Shown here: in pieces, positions 32,571 through 40,199 of the stretch | Numbering within the stretch: the first letter of the stretch is position 1 | Layout: each line of letters opens with the position of its first letter | The notes under the pieces: model-generated | The model's database searches: none | Told to the model about the DNA's origin: nothing | What the model saw: the letters and a program-made list of their open reading frames with translations, nothing else | Assembly (NCBI GenBank): GCA_029557535.1 | Contig: JAKQII010000148.1 | Location: 1-40,199 of the forward strand | DNA: 40,199 nucleotides | Direction of reading: 5' to 3' | From: Acidobacteriota bacterium | GTDB lineage: Bacteria; Acidobacteriota; Blastocatellia; Pyrinomonadales; Pyrinomonadaceae | Program-made: the position numbers and the translations under genes

Positions 32571-34451
32571 TTACTCAACCTTCAGGTTCACCGTTTCCGT
32601 TTTACCGCTCTCGACGCTGACTTTCGTCGCATCTTCGAGGTGTTCGGCGAGCCAGGTTTTCCATTCTTCGCCAGTCGTCGTCTGCTGTGCCCCAACGACG
32701 ATCACCGCGTATTCGCCAGGTGCGACCTTCGCCTCAAAAGCTCCTTCGGTATCCGACTGAACGGTTCGCTGAAACGTATCGATCCGTTTCTTCGCGTCTG
32801 TCGGAACCAGAATTATCCGCACGCCCGAAGCCGGTTCCTTATCAGCGGTGAGAATCACACCCTTGATCGTTCCGACTCCCTTGCCCAGAACGATCCGTAC
32901 ATTTTCGAGCTTCTCGCCTTCTTTGAAATCGTATTCAGTCGTCAACAGATCGGTGGATCCGGCCATCGCACTCTTGACGTAGTAATCGCCGTCATCGACG
33001 CGGATCGTAAATTTGGTCTTGCCCGATGCGACGTTTTCGATCTTGAAATCGTGGTTCGGTTTGAGCGTCTGCGGCGTCGGCCTCGGGAGACGCGAGGTCG
33101 AAGATACCGCGACCTCAGCCGAGACGTCGTAATTCGTAACCGACGCCCGTGTGCTGAGCTCGGGCGTCTCGTGCTCGGCGCGAATACTCACGCTTCGGGG
33201 CATCTCGTTGATCAGATTCTCCACGGCGACGATTCCGGAAACAGTCGCTCCGTAGCCGAGTTCGATCGAAAGATCGAGCTGGTCGCGGTCTTCGACTATC
33301 ACCTCCTGTACCCGGCTCGAATACCGCGGTTCGGTTTTCGCGGGCGACGGTTTTGGTTTTGGGCGGCCTTCCTCGTCGAAATCGTCGGGATTGTAAACCG
33401 GATCGACGCGGGGGGTGACGACCAACTTGTACTTCCCTTTCGGCAGTTCCTTGAACGACCAATTCCCTGATGGATCGGTTTGGGCGCCCTGCATCCGCCG
33501 GCCGATCTCGCTGAAGATCGAAAAGAGCTTTTCGTCGCCGACCCTTTGGAGCGTGATCTCCGCTTTAACCGGAGTCTTGTTCGCCCGCGAAATAACGCGT
33601 CCCCCGAGTTTGAAAAGATAACGACTTGGGATCGTCACATTGACTTCGGTCATTTCCGTGCCGTATTCGACTTTGACCGGCTGTGCCGAAGCGGGATCGA
33701 GAGTATCCGGGTTGAAAACGGTCAGGAAAGAGCTCCCGCCTCCGAGGATCGTGCTTTCGAACGCTCCGCCGCGGCCTGATGAGTCGGAGTGACTGACGTT
33801 CTCAGTCGCCTTAACGATGTACTCGCCCGGCGGAAGTCCGGAGAAGCGAAATGCGCCTCGATCATCCGACTGGTACTGCCCGCCGCCGAACATACCTACG
33901 ATCGCCGAGAAGTTCGGGATCACGGAGAGGTACTTGTCGCCGACCTTTCTCAATACTTCAACACGGACGCCGACGGCCACGTCGCCGTCGTCGTAATAAA
34001 CGCGGCCGCTGATCGCTCCGCCGCGTTTGGCGGCGATTTGGACATAGGTGTCGCTGACTCCGTTGACGATTATTTTCTCAAAATCCTTGAACGCTTCCTG
34101 AAACGCGCTCTTCTCGGAGGCTCCGGGCCGCTCCATTTGCGAAAAGTCGAGGAAGGCCATCGGCGAGACGACTCCCGGCGCGTTCACCATCGGATAATAA
34201 GTGCCGGCGGGAACATCCTTCATTTCGAAGTTTCCCTCGTTGTCGGTCAGTGCGCCCGACTCGCCCGGACCGCCGCGCATCGTTTCCGCAATGAGCATTA
34301 CTGACGCCCGTCTGACGGGACGACCCGATTCGGCGTAAAAGACGCGGCCGCGGACCGTCGATTTCTGAATCGGCGTCGGAGTTGTCTCAGGATCCTGTCC
34401 GAATGTTGGAATACTGAAAAACAGGAAGATCGCGATTGTGTAGAATTTCAT
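32571..34451 (-). CDS. Secreted multi-domain CarboxypepD-like protein A
   Basis: A 626-residue exported protein (signal peptide IAIFLFFSIPTFG). It carries about four carboxypeptidase-regulatory-like or CNA_B-type beta-sandwich repeats (VRGRVFYAESGRPVRRASVML, ISGRVYYDDGDVAVGVRVEVL, LGGRVISRANKTPVKAEITL, IKGVILTADKEPASGVRIILV), each followed by a GTY/GEY strand such as LPPGEYIVKATE. A proline/lysine-rich loop lies near 370-385. No catalytic motif is seen; the fold suggests a surface scaffold or adhesion protein. It is 36 nt behind its paralogue, so the two are probably one operon. Confidence 0.9.
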   Translation of the reverse strand: MKFYTIAIFLFFSIPTFGQDPETTPTPIQKSTVRGRVFYAESGRPVRRASVMLIAETMRGGPGESGALTDNEGNFEMKDVPAGTYYPMVNAPGVVSPMAFLDFSQMERPGASEKSAFQEAFKDFEKIIVNGVSDTYVQIAAKRGGAISGRVYYDDGDVAVGVRVEVLRKVGDKYLSVIPNFSAIVGMFGGGQYQSDDRGAFRFSGLPPGEYIVKATENVSHSDSSGRGGAFESTILGGGSSFLTVFNPDTLDPASAQPVKVEYGTEMTEVNVTIPSRYLFKLGGRVISRANKTPVKAEITLQRVGDEKLFSIFSEIGRRMQGAQTDPSGNWSFKELPKGKYKLVVTPRVDPVYNPDDFDEEGRPKPKPSPAKTEPRYSSRVQEVIVEDRDQLDLSIELGYGATVSGIVAVENLINEMPRSVSIRAEHETPELSTRASVTNYDVSAEVAVSSTSRLPRPTPQTLKPNHDFKIENVASGKTKFTIRVDDGDYYVKSAMAGSTDLLTTEYDFKEGEKLENVRIVLGKGVGTIKGVILTADKEPASGVRIILVPTDAKKRIDTFQRTVQSDTEGAFEAKVAPGEYAVIVVGAQQTTTGEEWKTWLAEHLEDATKVSVESGKTETVNLKVE

Positions 34452-34487
34452 AGCTTAATCCCGTGGACGTTGCCCATGGTGAACAAA

Positions 34488-36308
34488 TTATTGCGCGGGA
34501 ATTTGCAGAACGACTTCGACCGTATCGCCGGCCCGAAGTTCGACCTCACGTGCATTCCGCAGCAACTCCTCGAACCGTGCCCGAGCCGAGGCCGGATCCG
34601 AAATCCGCGCAGTTGGCAAAAGAACTACACGATACGCGCCCGGCGCCACCCGAAGTTTGAACTTTCCGTCACGGCCGATCATCGTCCCGCCGACCGACGT
34701 GGCCGAGTCCGTTTTGGTCACAATGACGCTGTAACCGACATTCGGGTCGTAATTTTCAACGACGCCCGAAATAGTTCCCATTCCCTTTGAGACTATGATC
34801 GTCAGTCCTTTGATCTCGTCGCCCTCGCCGACCTTGAAGGTTTGATTGACAACATCGCCACCGCCAAGCGTGGCACTCACGAGATAAAAGCTCTGGCTCG
34901 AAACCCGGACCCGATAGGCGCCGGCCTCAAGCCTACCGAATCGGATGGTCTGATCAGTAGTAGCCGGTTTGGTCTGACCCGGACGCCGGTTCGATTGCAT
35001 GTCCGGACCGACACTTCGCTTCGTCTTTTCGTTCACGAGAAACACGCCGAACGTCGAATCGACAACCTTTCCGTTCTCGTCGCGAACCGTCGCGACAACG
35101 CTCGATTCGACCGGCATCTCGATCGAGAGACCGCTGACGTCGCTTTCGGCGAGTTCGATTTCCTTGCGAACCGTTGCATAGCTCCGTTTGACGGGTTCCC
35201 TTTGGCTTTGTTGGGTCTGGGGCTGCGCGGGAGCGCGGTAACCTTCAACGACGGTGACACTGTATTTGCCCTGCGGCAGATTGGTGACTCTCCATTCGCC
35301 GGATCCGTCGGTTGTCACATTGGTCGAGTTTCCTGTCCCGTCAATCACGCCGCGATCGATGTTGTCCGCCCGCGTAATCGTTACCAAAAAACCGGCGAGA
35401 GGCTCCTTGGTTCCTTTGAACACAACGGTCCCGGAAATCGCAAAGAGCTTCCGGTCGGGGAGCGTGATGTCCACGGACTGGATCTCTTCGCCGAGTTGGA
35501 TCTTCATCGACGTCGCCGATTCCGAGAGGTCGCCGTTTGGATAGTAAGTGTGGAGCATCGAGCTCCGCGCCGGGAAGTAGTTGTAGCGTTCGGTCGTTTC
35601 CTGATGACGATACGGCTCGACCGCGCGAACGATGTACTCACCTTCGGGCAAACCGGTGATTCTGTACGCACCGCGGTCGTCGGTGGTCGCCAACCGCGAG
35701 GCCATGAACGAGCCGACAAATGTTCCGCCGTCCTTTCTCATGGCTTCAACCCTGACACCGACGGCAGGCTCGCCGTCAGCATAGAAGATCCGACCGCCGA
35801 TCGAAGCCGCGCGCACCGCCTGCAGTGCGATCTGAATCTCGCCGTTGCCGATAACATCGAACGGAACGAAGAATGCCTTGAAATCCTCAGGGTTCGCACG
35901 GCGCATGTACGACATCGCATCACGTCCGAGAATCCCATCGGACCGGATATTGGCGACGTACGTGCCGGGCCTCACGTTCTTGATGACGAATTCACCGTTC
36001 TGGTTCGTCAGGCCGCTCGCTTGGGAGCCGCCGTCGGTGAACATTACGCCGCTCCCGTTGCCCAATCCGGAACGGGGTGTCGTCGACTGCTCGCGCCGTT
36101 CGGGAATCAACTCGATCGTGACAAACCTCACCGGTCGCCCCGAATCCGAATAGACCACGCGGCCGCGGACCATCGCCCCGGCCTTGGACGGGTCTTCGGC
36201 CGGCCTCGGAGCGGGCGTCGAACGCGGATTGATTTGAGAAAGGGCGAACGTCGGGAAACAAATCAAGAAAGCCAGGAAGATCGTCGCCGGGACGAGGAGT
36301 CGAAACAT
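34488..36308 (-). CDS. Secreted multi-domain CarboxypepD-like protein B
   Basis: Paralogue of the preceding gene (606 aa from the ATG at 36308, which has GGAGG 7 nt upstream; the track start includes that site and is rejected). Signal peptide LLVPATIFLAFLICFPTFALSQ is followed by about four beta-sandwich repeats (VRGRVVYSDSGRPVRFVTIEL, IGGRIFYADGEPAVGVRVEAM, ISGTVVFKGTKEPLAGFLVTI, ISGVVENYDPNVGYSVIVT) with strands such as LPEGEYIVRAVEPY. Both proteins share block order and many identical positions, so a tandem duplication is likely. The leader holds the OPT gene's terminator just upstream. Confidence 0.9.
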   Translation of the reverse strand: MFRLLVPATIFLAFLICFPTFALSQINPRSTPAPRPAEDPSKAGAMVRGRVVYSDSGRPVRFVTIELIPERREQSTTPRSGLGNGSGVMFTDGGSQASGLTNQNGEFVIKNVRPGTYVANIRSDGILGRDAMSYMRRANPEDFKAFFVPFDVIGNGEIQIALQAVRAASIGGRIFYADGEPAVGVRVEAMRKDGGTFVGSFMASRLATTDDRGAYRITGLPEGEYIVRAVEPYRHQETTERYNYFPARSSMLHTYYPNGDLSESATSMKIQLGEEIQSVDITLPDRKLFAISGTVVFKGTKEPLAGFLVTITRADNIDRGVIDGTGNSTNVTTDGSGEWRVTNLPQGKYSVTVVEGYRAPAQPQTQQSQREPVKRSYATVRKEIELAESDVSGLSIEMPVESSVVATVRDENGKVVDSTFGVFLVNEKTKRSVGPDMQSNRRPGQTKPATTDQTIRFGRLEAGAYRVRVSSQSFYLVSATLGGGDVVNQTFKVGEGDEIKGLTIIVSKGMGTISGVVENYDPNVGYSVIVTKTDSATSVGGTMIGRDGKFKLRVAPGAYRVVLLPTARISDPASARARFEELLRNAREVELRAGDTVEVVLQIPAQ

Positions 36309-36320
36309 CAGAAAACCTCC

Positions 36321-36364
36321 AAAAAACAAACGAGCCGTCCTGCGATGTTATCACAGAACGGCTC
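36321..36364 (-). terminator. Strong hairpin after the OPT gene
   Basis: A 15-bp stem with a 3-nt loop (two G-T pairs, otherwise complementary; GAGCCGTTCTGTGAT / ATCGCAGGACGGCTC) occupies 36332-36364 and is followed on the minus strand by GTTTGTTTTTT. It lies 25 nt past the OPT stop. Its T-rich tail reaches the Shine-Dalgarno of the downstream gene (start 36308). Confidence 0.9.
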
Positions 36365-36389
36365 TGGCCAAAGACGGTTTGCCCGAGGA

Positions 36390-38741
36390 CTACTCCTCTC
36401 GCTTGCGTCCCGAAAGGAAGATCTCGCGACCGACAAGATAGAGAACAACCGTCAGGATCAGGAACGGGATCATGCCCAGGATGTTAGCGTAATCGCCCGC
36501 GAAAAACGGATTGCCAGTCTTCGCCCATTTTTCGGCCGCGTCCTTGATCGCCTTGAGCGACTGCAGGAACGCCGGCTTGTCGAGACTGAACAGCGCGACC
36601 ATGATTCCGGCGATCGCGCCGCCCGCAATGTAGCCTGATGCGAGCAGGACGCCGTTCGACTTGTCCGTCTCGGCATCGATCTGTTCCTTGCTCAGATCCT
36701 GTTTCGCGAACTTCTTGCGCAGGTAGATGTCGACCAGCCAACGGACCGCGCCGCCAAAGAAGATCGGCGTCGAGGTCGAGATCGGCAGGTATAGCCCGAC
36801 CGCGAACGCGAGGCTCGGAACGCCGGCGACCTCGAGCATGATGGCGATCATCGCGCCGATCAGCACCAACCCCCAAGGCAGTTCCTGGCTCAGAATTCCC
36901 TTGATGATATAACTCATCAGAGTCGCTTTCGGCGCGTCGTAACGGGTCAGTTCCTTGCCGTCCTCGTCCTTCTTGATCTGACCGTTGATGCCCGGATCGA
37001 CGAGATAGACGGGACGTCCCTGAGTGTCGATCAGGTACTTTCCGACGGGTCCCGAACCCGGATCCGTATTCTGCCAAACGCGGTATGTATTGTCGTCTGC
37101 GTCTTTGTACTTTCCGGTGACGATCTTCTCGCTCTTGAACTCGCCGTGCTCGCGGAACAGCTGCTCTTCCTTGACGCGGAACTCGGCCGCGAATTCCTGA
37201 TCGCTGACCTTGTGATAGTAGGTTTCGACGTTGTTCAACGTGACGAGCAGCCAACCGAGCACGAGCGCCGACGCAAGCGCTCCGAAGAGGATCGCGATCT
37301 GCTGGTTGCGCGGCGTTCCGCCGACCCAGAACCCAGTCTTAAGATCCTGCGACGTCGTGCCGCCGTTCGAAGCGGCGATGCAGACGATACCGCCCACGCA
37401 CAGCGCGGTGACGAAGTACGGATCCGACGCCGTCCAGCCGAACATCAGGAAGACAAGCGACGTGATCAGCAAGGTTGCGACAGTCATTCCCGAGATCGGG
37501 TTCGACGAAGATCCGATCTCGCCCGTCAAACGCGACGAAACCGTGACGAACAGGAATCCGAGAACGAGGATCAGGATCGCGCCGACGATCGAGACCTTGG
37601 GATCGGTGAAAATCGAAAGTCCGAGCTGCGGCAGCAAGAGAATTCCGGCGATCAGGCCGATGATCCCGACGATCACCCATTTCATCGAGATGTCCTGATC
37701 GGTCCGCGGCAGGCTTGAGCCTTCCTTGTGCGATCCGCCGGTCAGATCGGCGAGTCCGGAACGAAGTCCGCTCCAGATCGTCGGCAGGCTCCGCGCGAGC
37801 GAGATGATACCTGCCGCGGCGACCGCGCCGGCTCCGATGTAAAGAATGTACGAACCGCGGATCTGGCCCGGCGACATGTCGTGGATCGTCTTGCTGAGTT
37901 CGGGAGCGATCGGCGCCGCGGCCGTGTCGCCGAAGAACTTGATCATCGGGATCAGCACGAGGTACGACAAGATACCGCCGCCGAGCATGATGCCCGACAC
38001 GTACGGTCCGATGATGTAGCCGACGCCGAGCAGCGCCGGGTTGTTCTCGAGCGAGACCGAGCCGCCCTTGATCGTTTCGTCGCTGAATTCCTTCTCCGGG
38101 TCCGGTTTCCACAGACTGAAGACCTGCATCAGCACGTTGTAGACGAACCCGATCGCGAACCCGAAACCGATGATCTTCCCGCCCTGCAGCGCGGCACTGT
38201 CGTCGGCATGCGTGTCGCCTTCGTGCGACGCGTCGCGCGACTCTTTCGAAGCGCCCGCCTTAAGCACCTCGGCGCACGCGGTGCCCTCCGGATACTTCAG
38301 ATAGCCGTGCTGGTCGCGGATGAGCGCGCGGCGGAGCGGGATCATCAGCAGGATCCCGAGCAATCCGCCGAAGACCGCGACGAGCGTCGACTGCAGCAGA
38401 TCAAGGTCAAAGCCGAGGATCATGATCGCCGGCATTGTGACGCCGACGCCGAACGCGATCGATTCACCGGCCGAACCCGCGGTCTGCATGATGTTGCCTT
38501 CGAGGATCGTCGCATCGCGCATGCCGAGCTTCGAGAGCAGCCGGAACAGGGTGATCGCGATGACCGCGACCGGGATCGAGGCCGAAACGGTGAGACCCGT
38601 CTTCAGGACAAGATACAGCGATGAGGCGCCGAAAATGATGCCGAGCAACGTGCCGACAACGAGCGGCAGGATCGACAGCTCGCGCAATTTGGTCGCGTCG
38701 GGAATGTATGGGCGGAAATTCTCTAGAAACGGGTTCTTCAT
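36390..38741 (-). CDS. OPT family oligopeptide transporter
   Basis: A 783-residue membrane protein of the OPT superfamily with around 14-16 predicted membrane helices. The track ORF starts one codon earlier at a TTG; the ATG at 38741 has GGAGG 10 nt upstream. Family blocks include VVGTLLGIIFGASSLYLVLKTGLTVSASIPVAV, the signature FPxGxxxA-like KYPEGTACAEVL, and GGTTSQDLKTGFWVGGTPRNQQ. A hydrophilic loop of about 90 residues near 505-600 is longer than usual and probably periplasmic. Members import peptides or metal chelates by proton coupling; the substrate is unknown here. It seems to have its own promoter and is followed by a strong terminator. Confidence 0.94.
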   Translation of the reverse strand: MKNPFLENFRPYIPDATKLRELSILPLVVGTLLGIIFGASSLYLVLKTGLTVSASIPVAVIAITLFRLLSKLGMRDATILEGNIMQTAGSAGESIAFGVGVTMPAIMILGFDLDLLQSTLVAVFGGLLGILLMIPLRRALIRDQHGYLKYPEGTACAEVLKAGASKESRDASHEGDTHADDSAALQGGKIIGFGFAIGFVYNVLMQVFSLWKPDPEKEFSDETIKGGSVSLENNPALLGVGYIIGPYVSGIMLGGGILSYLVLIPMIKFFGDTAAAPIAPELSKTIHDMSPGQIRGSYILYIGAGAVAAAGIISLARSLPTIWSGLRSGLADLTGGSHKEGSSLPRTDQDISMKWVIVGIIGLIAGILLLPQLGLSIFTDPKVSIVGAILILVLGFLFVTVSSRLTGEIGSSSNPISGMTVATLLITSLVFLMFGWTASDPYFVTALCVGGIVCIAASNGGTTSQDLKTGFWVGGTPRNQQIAILFGALASALVLGWLLVTLNNVETYYHKVSDQEFAAEFRVKEEQLFREHGEFKSEKIVTGKYKDADDNTYRVWQNTDPGSGPVGKYLIDTQGRPVYLVDPGINGQIKKDEDGKELTRYDAPKATLMSYIIKGILSQELPWGLVLIGAMIAIMLEVAGVPSLAFAVGLYLPISTSTPIFFGGAVRWLVDIYLRKKFAKQDLSKEQIDAETDKSNGVLLASGYIAGGAIAGIMVALFSLDKPAFLQSLKAIKDAAEKWAKTGNPFFAGDYANILGMIPFLILTVVLYLVGREIFLSGRKREE

Positions 38742-38847
38742 CAATCGAAAGCCTCCGGAATTATTGAATCAGGGGAAAGTGTTGAAAAGAAACTGCCTTA
38801 ATGTAGCTTTGAATCGGATAAATCGCAAGACTTCGTAATTCAAGATT

Positions 38848-39085
38848 CAAAAATCAAGAATCAAGATTCGAGTTTGGCGTCCCGCCTTCAGGCGGCCTCC
38901 GCATTTGCGATCTTCGATTTGCGATCGCAGGACGATGCCAACTCGTCTGAGCTGCGCGTTCACGCGTGACTATTCAATTTCGATTTGCACTTGCGATCGT
39001 CGGATCACATCAACTCGTCTGAGTTACGCGTTCATGCGTGATCACTCAATTTCGATTTGCGATTTGCAATTTTCGATTGGCGGGC
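38848..39085. repeat. Heptamer repeats, copies 5 and 6
   Basis: Two short 7-bp-period tracts flank a larger duplication: ATTCAAG, ATTCAAA, AATCAAG, AATCAAG, ATTCGAG near 38848-38880, and TTTCGAT, TTGCGAT, TTGCAAT, TTTCGAT near 39050-39080. The 90-residue ORF in this stretch is a read-through of repeats and is not called. Confidence 0.65.
38919..39062. repeat. 72-bp tandem duplication
   Basis: Two adjacent units of exactly 72 bp (38919-38990 and 38991-39062) align without gaps at about 57 of 72 positions by eye. The centres (CAACTCGTCTGAG, ACGCGTTCA-GCGTGA) are best kept. It is non-coding and AT-balanced. Confidence 0.8.
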
Positions 39086-39111
39086 GATTCTTAATTTGGC
39101 CCCGGCCGACA

Positions 39112-39164
39112 AGCCATCGCAGATGGCGAAAGCATAAAGCCATGGGCGTGAGTCCGTCGTGGCC
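39112..39164 (+). repeat. REP-like double palindrome, copy A
   Basis: The element has two stems in a row, CCATCgcaGATGG and CCATGGGCgtgaGTCC..., joined by CGAAAGCATAAAG. The second stem of this copy is damaged by an insertion (GTCCGTCGTGG). Copies B and C match in order and orientation. Confidence 0.75.
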
Positions 39165-39179
39165 AGTCAGAGAATGATC

Positions 39180-39229
39180 AGCCATCGCAGATGGCGAAAG
39201 CATTAAGCCATGGGCGTGAGCCCGTGGTC
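39180..39229 (+). repeat. REP-like double palindrome, copy B
   Basis: AGCCATCGCAGATGGCGAAA and CCATGGGCGTGAGCCCGTGG show both stems intact, the second with one T-G pair. It starts 68 bp after copy A and is in the same direction. Confidence 0.85.
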
Positions 39230-39660
39230 AACGGTCGAATAATGTTTGGAGCTGTCGAAGAGCGACAGATCACAGACCGTTCAACTCTGCCGCTCGCCTC
39301 GCGAGCTCGATTCTCGGTTACCGCCGCGCCCCGGGCTTTATTCAAACGTCCGCTCCGCGGACTCTGACATGTGAGTTTCACGGCTCCGTTCGCCGAAGGC
39401 GATAAATGCTGAAGCCTGGGGGGAAGGGAAGCGAACCCCAGGAATTGTTCCCGAAATATCCGCCGTCGCTGAAAGCGACCTTTCGTCACCCGTTTTGAGG
39501 TCGCCTTCAGCGACCGGGTCTGCGAACTGCCGACACCCGGGGTTTGTTTCGCTGCACCCCGGGGCTTTCTCAGGCATCGCCTTCGGCGACACGACTCATT
39601 CTTCACCATTTCCGGAATTCGCAAATCCGCCGATGCACGTTAGGCGGCGTTCAATACGAC
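39230..39660. other. Non-coding nest of palindromes
   Basis: No gene is supported. Small inverted repeats crowd this stretch: CCTGGGG/CCCCAGG (39415-39442), GTCGCT/AGCGAC (39465-39479), GGTCGC/GCGACC (39499-39515), CCCGGGGT/ACCCCGGG (39536-39563) and TCGCC/GGCGA (39577-39589). The 148-residue minus-strand ORF over it looks like the spurious product often called in such repeat regions. Confidence 0.6.
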
Positions 39661-39702
39661 CCGCCTAAACAACTCAAACCCGGCCTGAGCGAGGTGACAG
39701 GA

Positions 39703-40104
39703 ATGGCTTACAACCTGAAAGCGTACGGCAAGCTGCTGGCTGAAACCCTGCCTGCGGTGATTGATTCGGACGCGGAATACGATAGGCTGGAAGGGGTCTT
39801 CAATCAATTGCTTTCAAAGGGCGAAGATCGCCTGTCGCCTGAGGAATCGCGACTTCTGGCTCTGCTGGCGACGCTCTTGGAGAGCTACGAAAGCAAACGG
39901 CTTTCCGCTCTGCCGGACTCGTCGCCGTTGGTCAGATTGAAATTCCTGATGGCGGAAAACAACTTGCGTCAAAAGGACGTTGTTGAAATTTTCGGCAATC
40001 AAAGCGTGGCGTCCGAAGTGCTGAGCGGAAAGCGAAAAATCGGCCGCCAGCATGCTCTCAGGCTCGCGGAACGTTTTTCGGTTTCGGTTGATCTGTTTCT
40101 TTGA
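39703..40104 (+). CDS. HigA-like antitoxin / XRE regulator
   Basis: The ATG at 39703 has GAGGTGA 5 nt upstream and begins the family N-terminus (MAYNLKAYGKLLAETLP); the track start 53 residues earlier reads repeats. The 133-residue protein has an N-terminal helical segment with EESRLLALLATLLESYES and a C-terminal helix-turn-helix (KFLMAENNLRQKDVVEIFGNQSVASEVLSGKRKIGRQHALRLAERFSVSVDLF) typical of HigA-type antitoxins. The HigB-type toxin that usually lies just upstream is not present: the preceding 450 bp are repeats. It is therefore an orphan, perhaps a regulator or a relic, flanked by REP-like copies B and C. Confidence 0.88.
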   Translation: MAYNLKAYGKLLAETLPAVIDSDAEYDRLEGVFNQLLSKGEDRLSPEESRLLALLATLLESYESKRLSALPDSSPLVRLKFLMAENNLRQKDVVEIFGNQSVASEVLSGKRKIGRQHALRLAERFSVSVDLFL

Positions 40105-40135
40105 ACGGCGAACCGTTGGAGCGTCGCCGACAATT

Positions 40136-40185
40136 AGCCATCGAAGATGGCGAAAGCATAAAGCCACGGGCGCGAGCCCGTGGTC
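40136..40185 (+). repeat. REP-like double palindrome, copy C
   Basis: AGCCATCGAAGATGGCGAAA and CCACGGGCGCGAGCCCGTGG carry both stems; the second is a perfect 8-bp palindrome with a 4-nt loop. It lies 32 bp after the HigA-like stop, in the same direction as copies A and B. Confidence 0.85.
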
Positions 40186-40199
40186 AATCGCGAAAAACG

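Noticed and set aside
34842-36638. 598-residue plus-strand ORF opposite the CarboxypepD paralogue
   Set aside because: No recognisable domain, arginine/histidine-rich composition and it runs across an intergenic terminator; a shadow ORF.
38905-39177. 90-residue ORF
   Set aside because: It is the translation of the 72-bp duplication and heptamers; no gene features.
39178-39624. 148-residue minus-strand ORF
   Set aside because: It reads through REP-like copies and palindromes and has no start signal.
39590-39702. Remnant of a HigB toxin before the HigA-like gene
   Set aside because: Only a weak QYD-like match in one frame; no toxin domain can be supported.

Overview
The window looks like a chromosomal segment of an acidobacterium, most likely class Blastocatellia (Pyrinomonadaceae-like). 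This is inferred from gene content only: many secreted proteins with carboxypeptidase-regulatory-like folds, a BNR-propeller protein ending in DxDGDGxxD repeats, a two-component propeller kinase, an S74 tail-fibre-like surface protein, an OPT transporter and a DUF1015 protein, in GC-rich coding DNA with A/T-rich heptamer repeats between genes. I see no prophage, insertion sequence, CRISPR array or rRNA. I call 29 protein genes and one tRNA.

Layout. 0.2-2.8 kb (minus): tRNA-Ser(GCT), then a YjbR-like gene, a PaiB-like gene and gltX, overlapping or nearly so. 3.0-8.8 kb (plus): a secreted CarboxypepD/beta-barrel-like protein with a strong terminator, an orphan PDZ-membrane-GAF-PAS histidine kinase, and a class IV aminotransferase-fold (PabC-like) enzyme. 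9.0-12.3 kb (minus): two GNAT acetyltransferases, a small HExxH membrane protein, an SDR and a YycJ-like metallo-hydrolase. 12.4-15.8 kb (plus): a secreted Asp-box propeller protein, a Tat-lipoprotein of the intradiol-dioxygenase fold, an ECF sigma factor and its zinc-finger/FecR anti-sigma partner. 15.8-18.1 kb (minus): two tandem DUF4878-like lipoproteins and a DUF1015 protein. 18.2 kb (plus): pterin-4a-carbinolamine dehydratase.

18.4-26.2 kb (minus): an M19 dipeptidase, a propeller sensor kinase and its LuxR-type response regulator, followed by a translationally coupled pair made of an S74 self-cleaving surface fibre protein and a small anchored partner. The gap between regulator and fibre operon carries six exact TTGCGG hexamers, several spaced by one helical turn. 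26.3-38.7 kb (minus): a large BNR/FG-GAP-like secreted protein, a Gfo/Idh/MocA oxidoreductase, a PilZ protein with an altered ligand motif, a lipoprotein with a pilin-like C-terminus, two paralogous secreted multi-domain proteins, and an OPT peptide transporter. 38.8-40.2 kb: about 960 bp of non-coding repeats, then an orphan HigA-like antitoxin between copies of a double-palindrome REP-like element.

Three threads run through the window. First, the genes lean towards surface display and signalling: the regulator/fibre locus is the best candidate for an undescribed regulated surface system. Second, a 7-bp-period A/T-rich repeat recurs at several intergenic sites. Third, four hairpin-plus-T-tract terminators sit only 13-34 nt upstream of the next start codon on the same strand, which suggests leader attenuation or leaderless transcription. 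Start codons were moved from the ORF track where a Shine-Dalgarno, signal peptide or family alignment argued for it.
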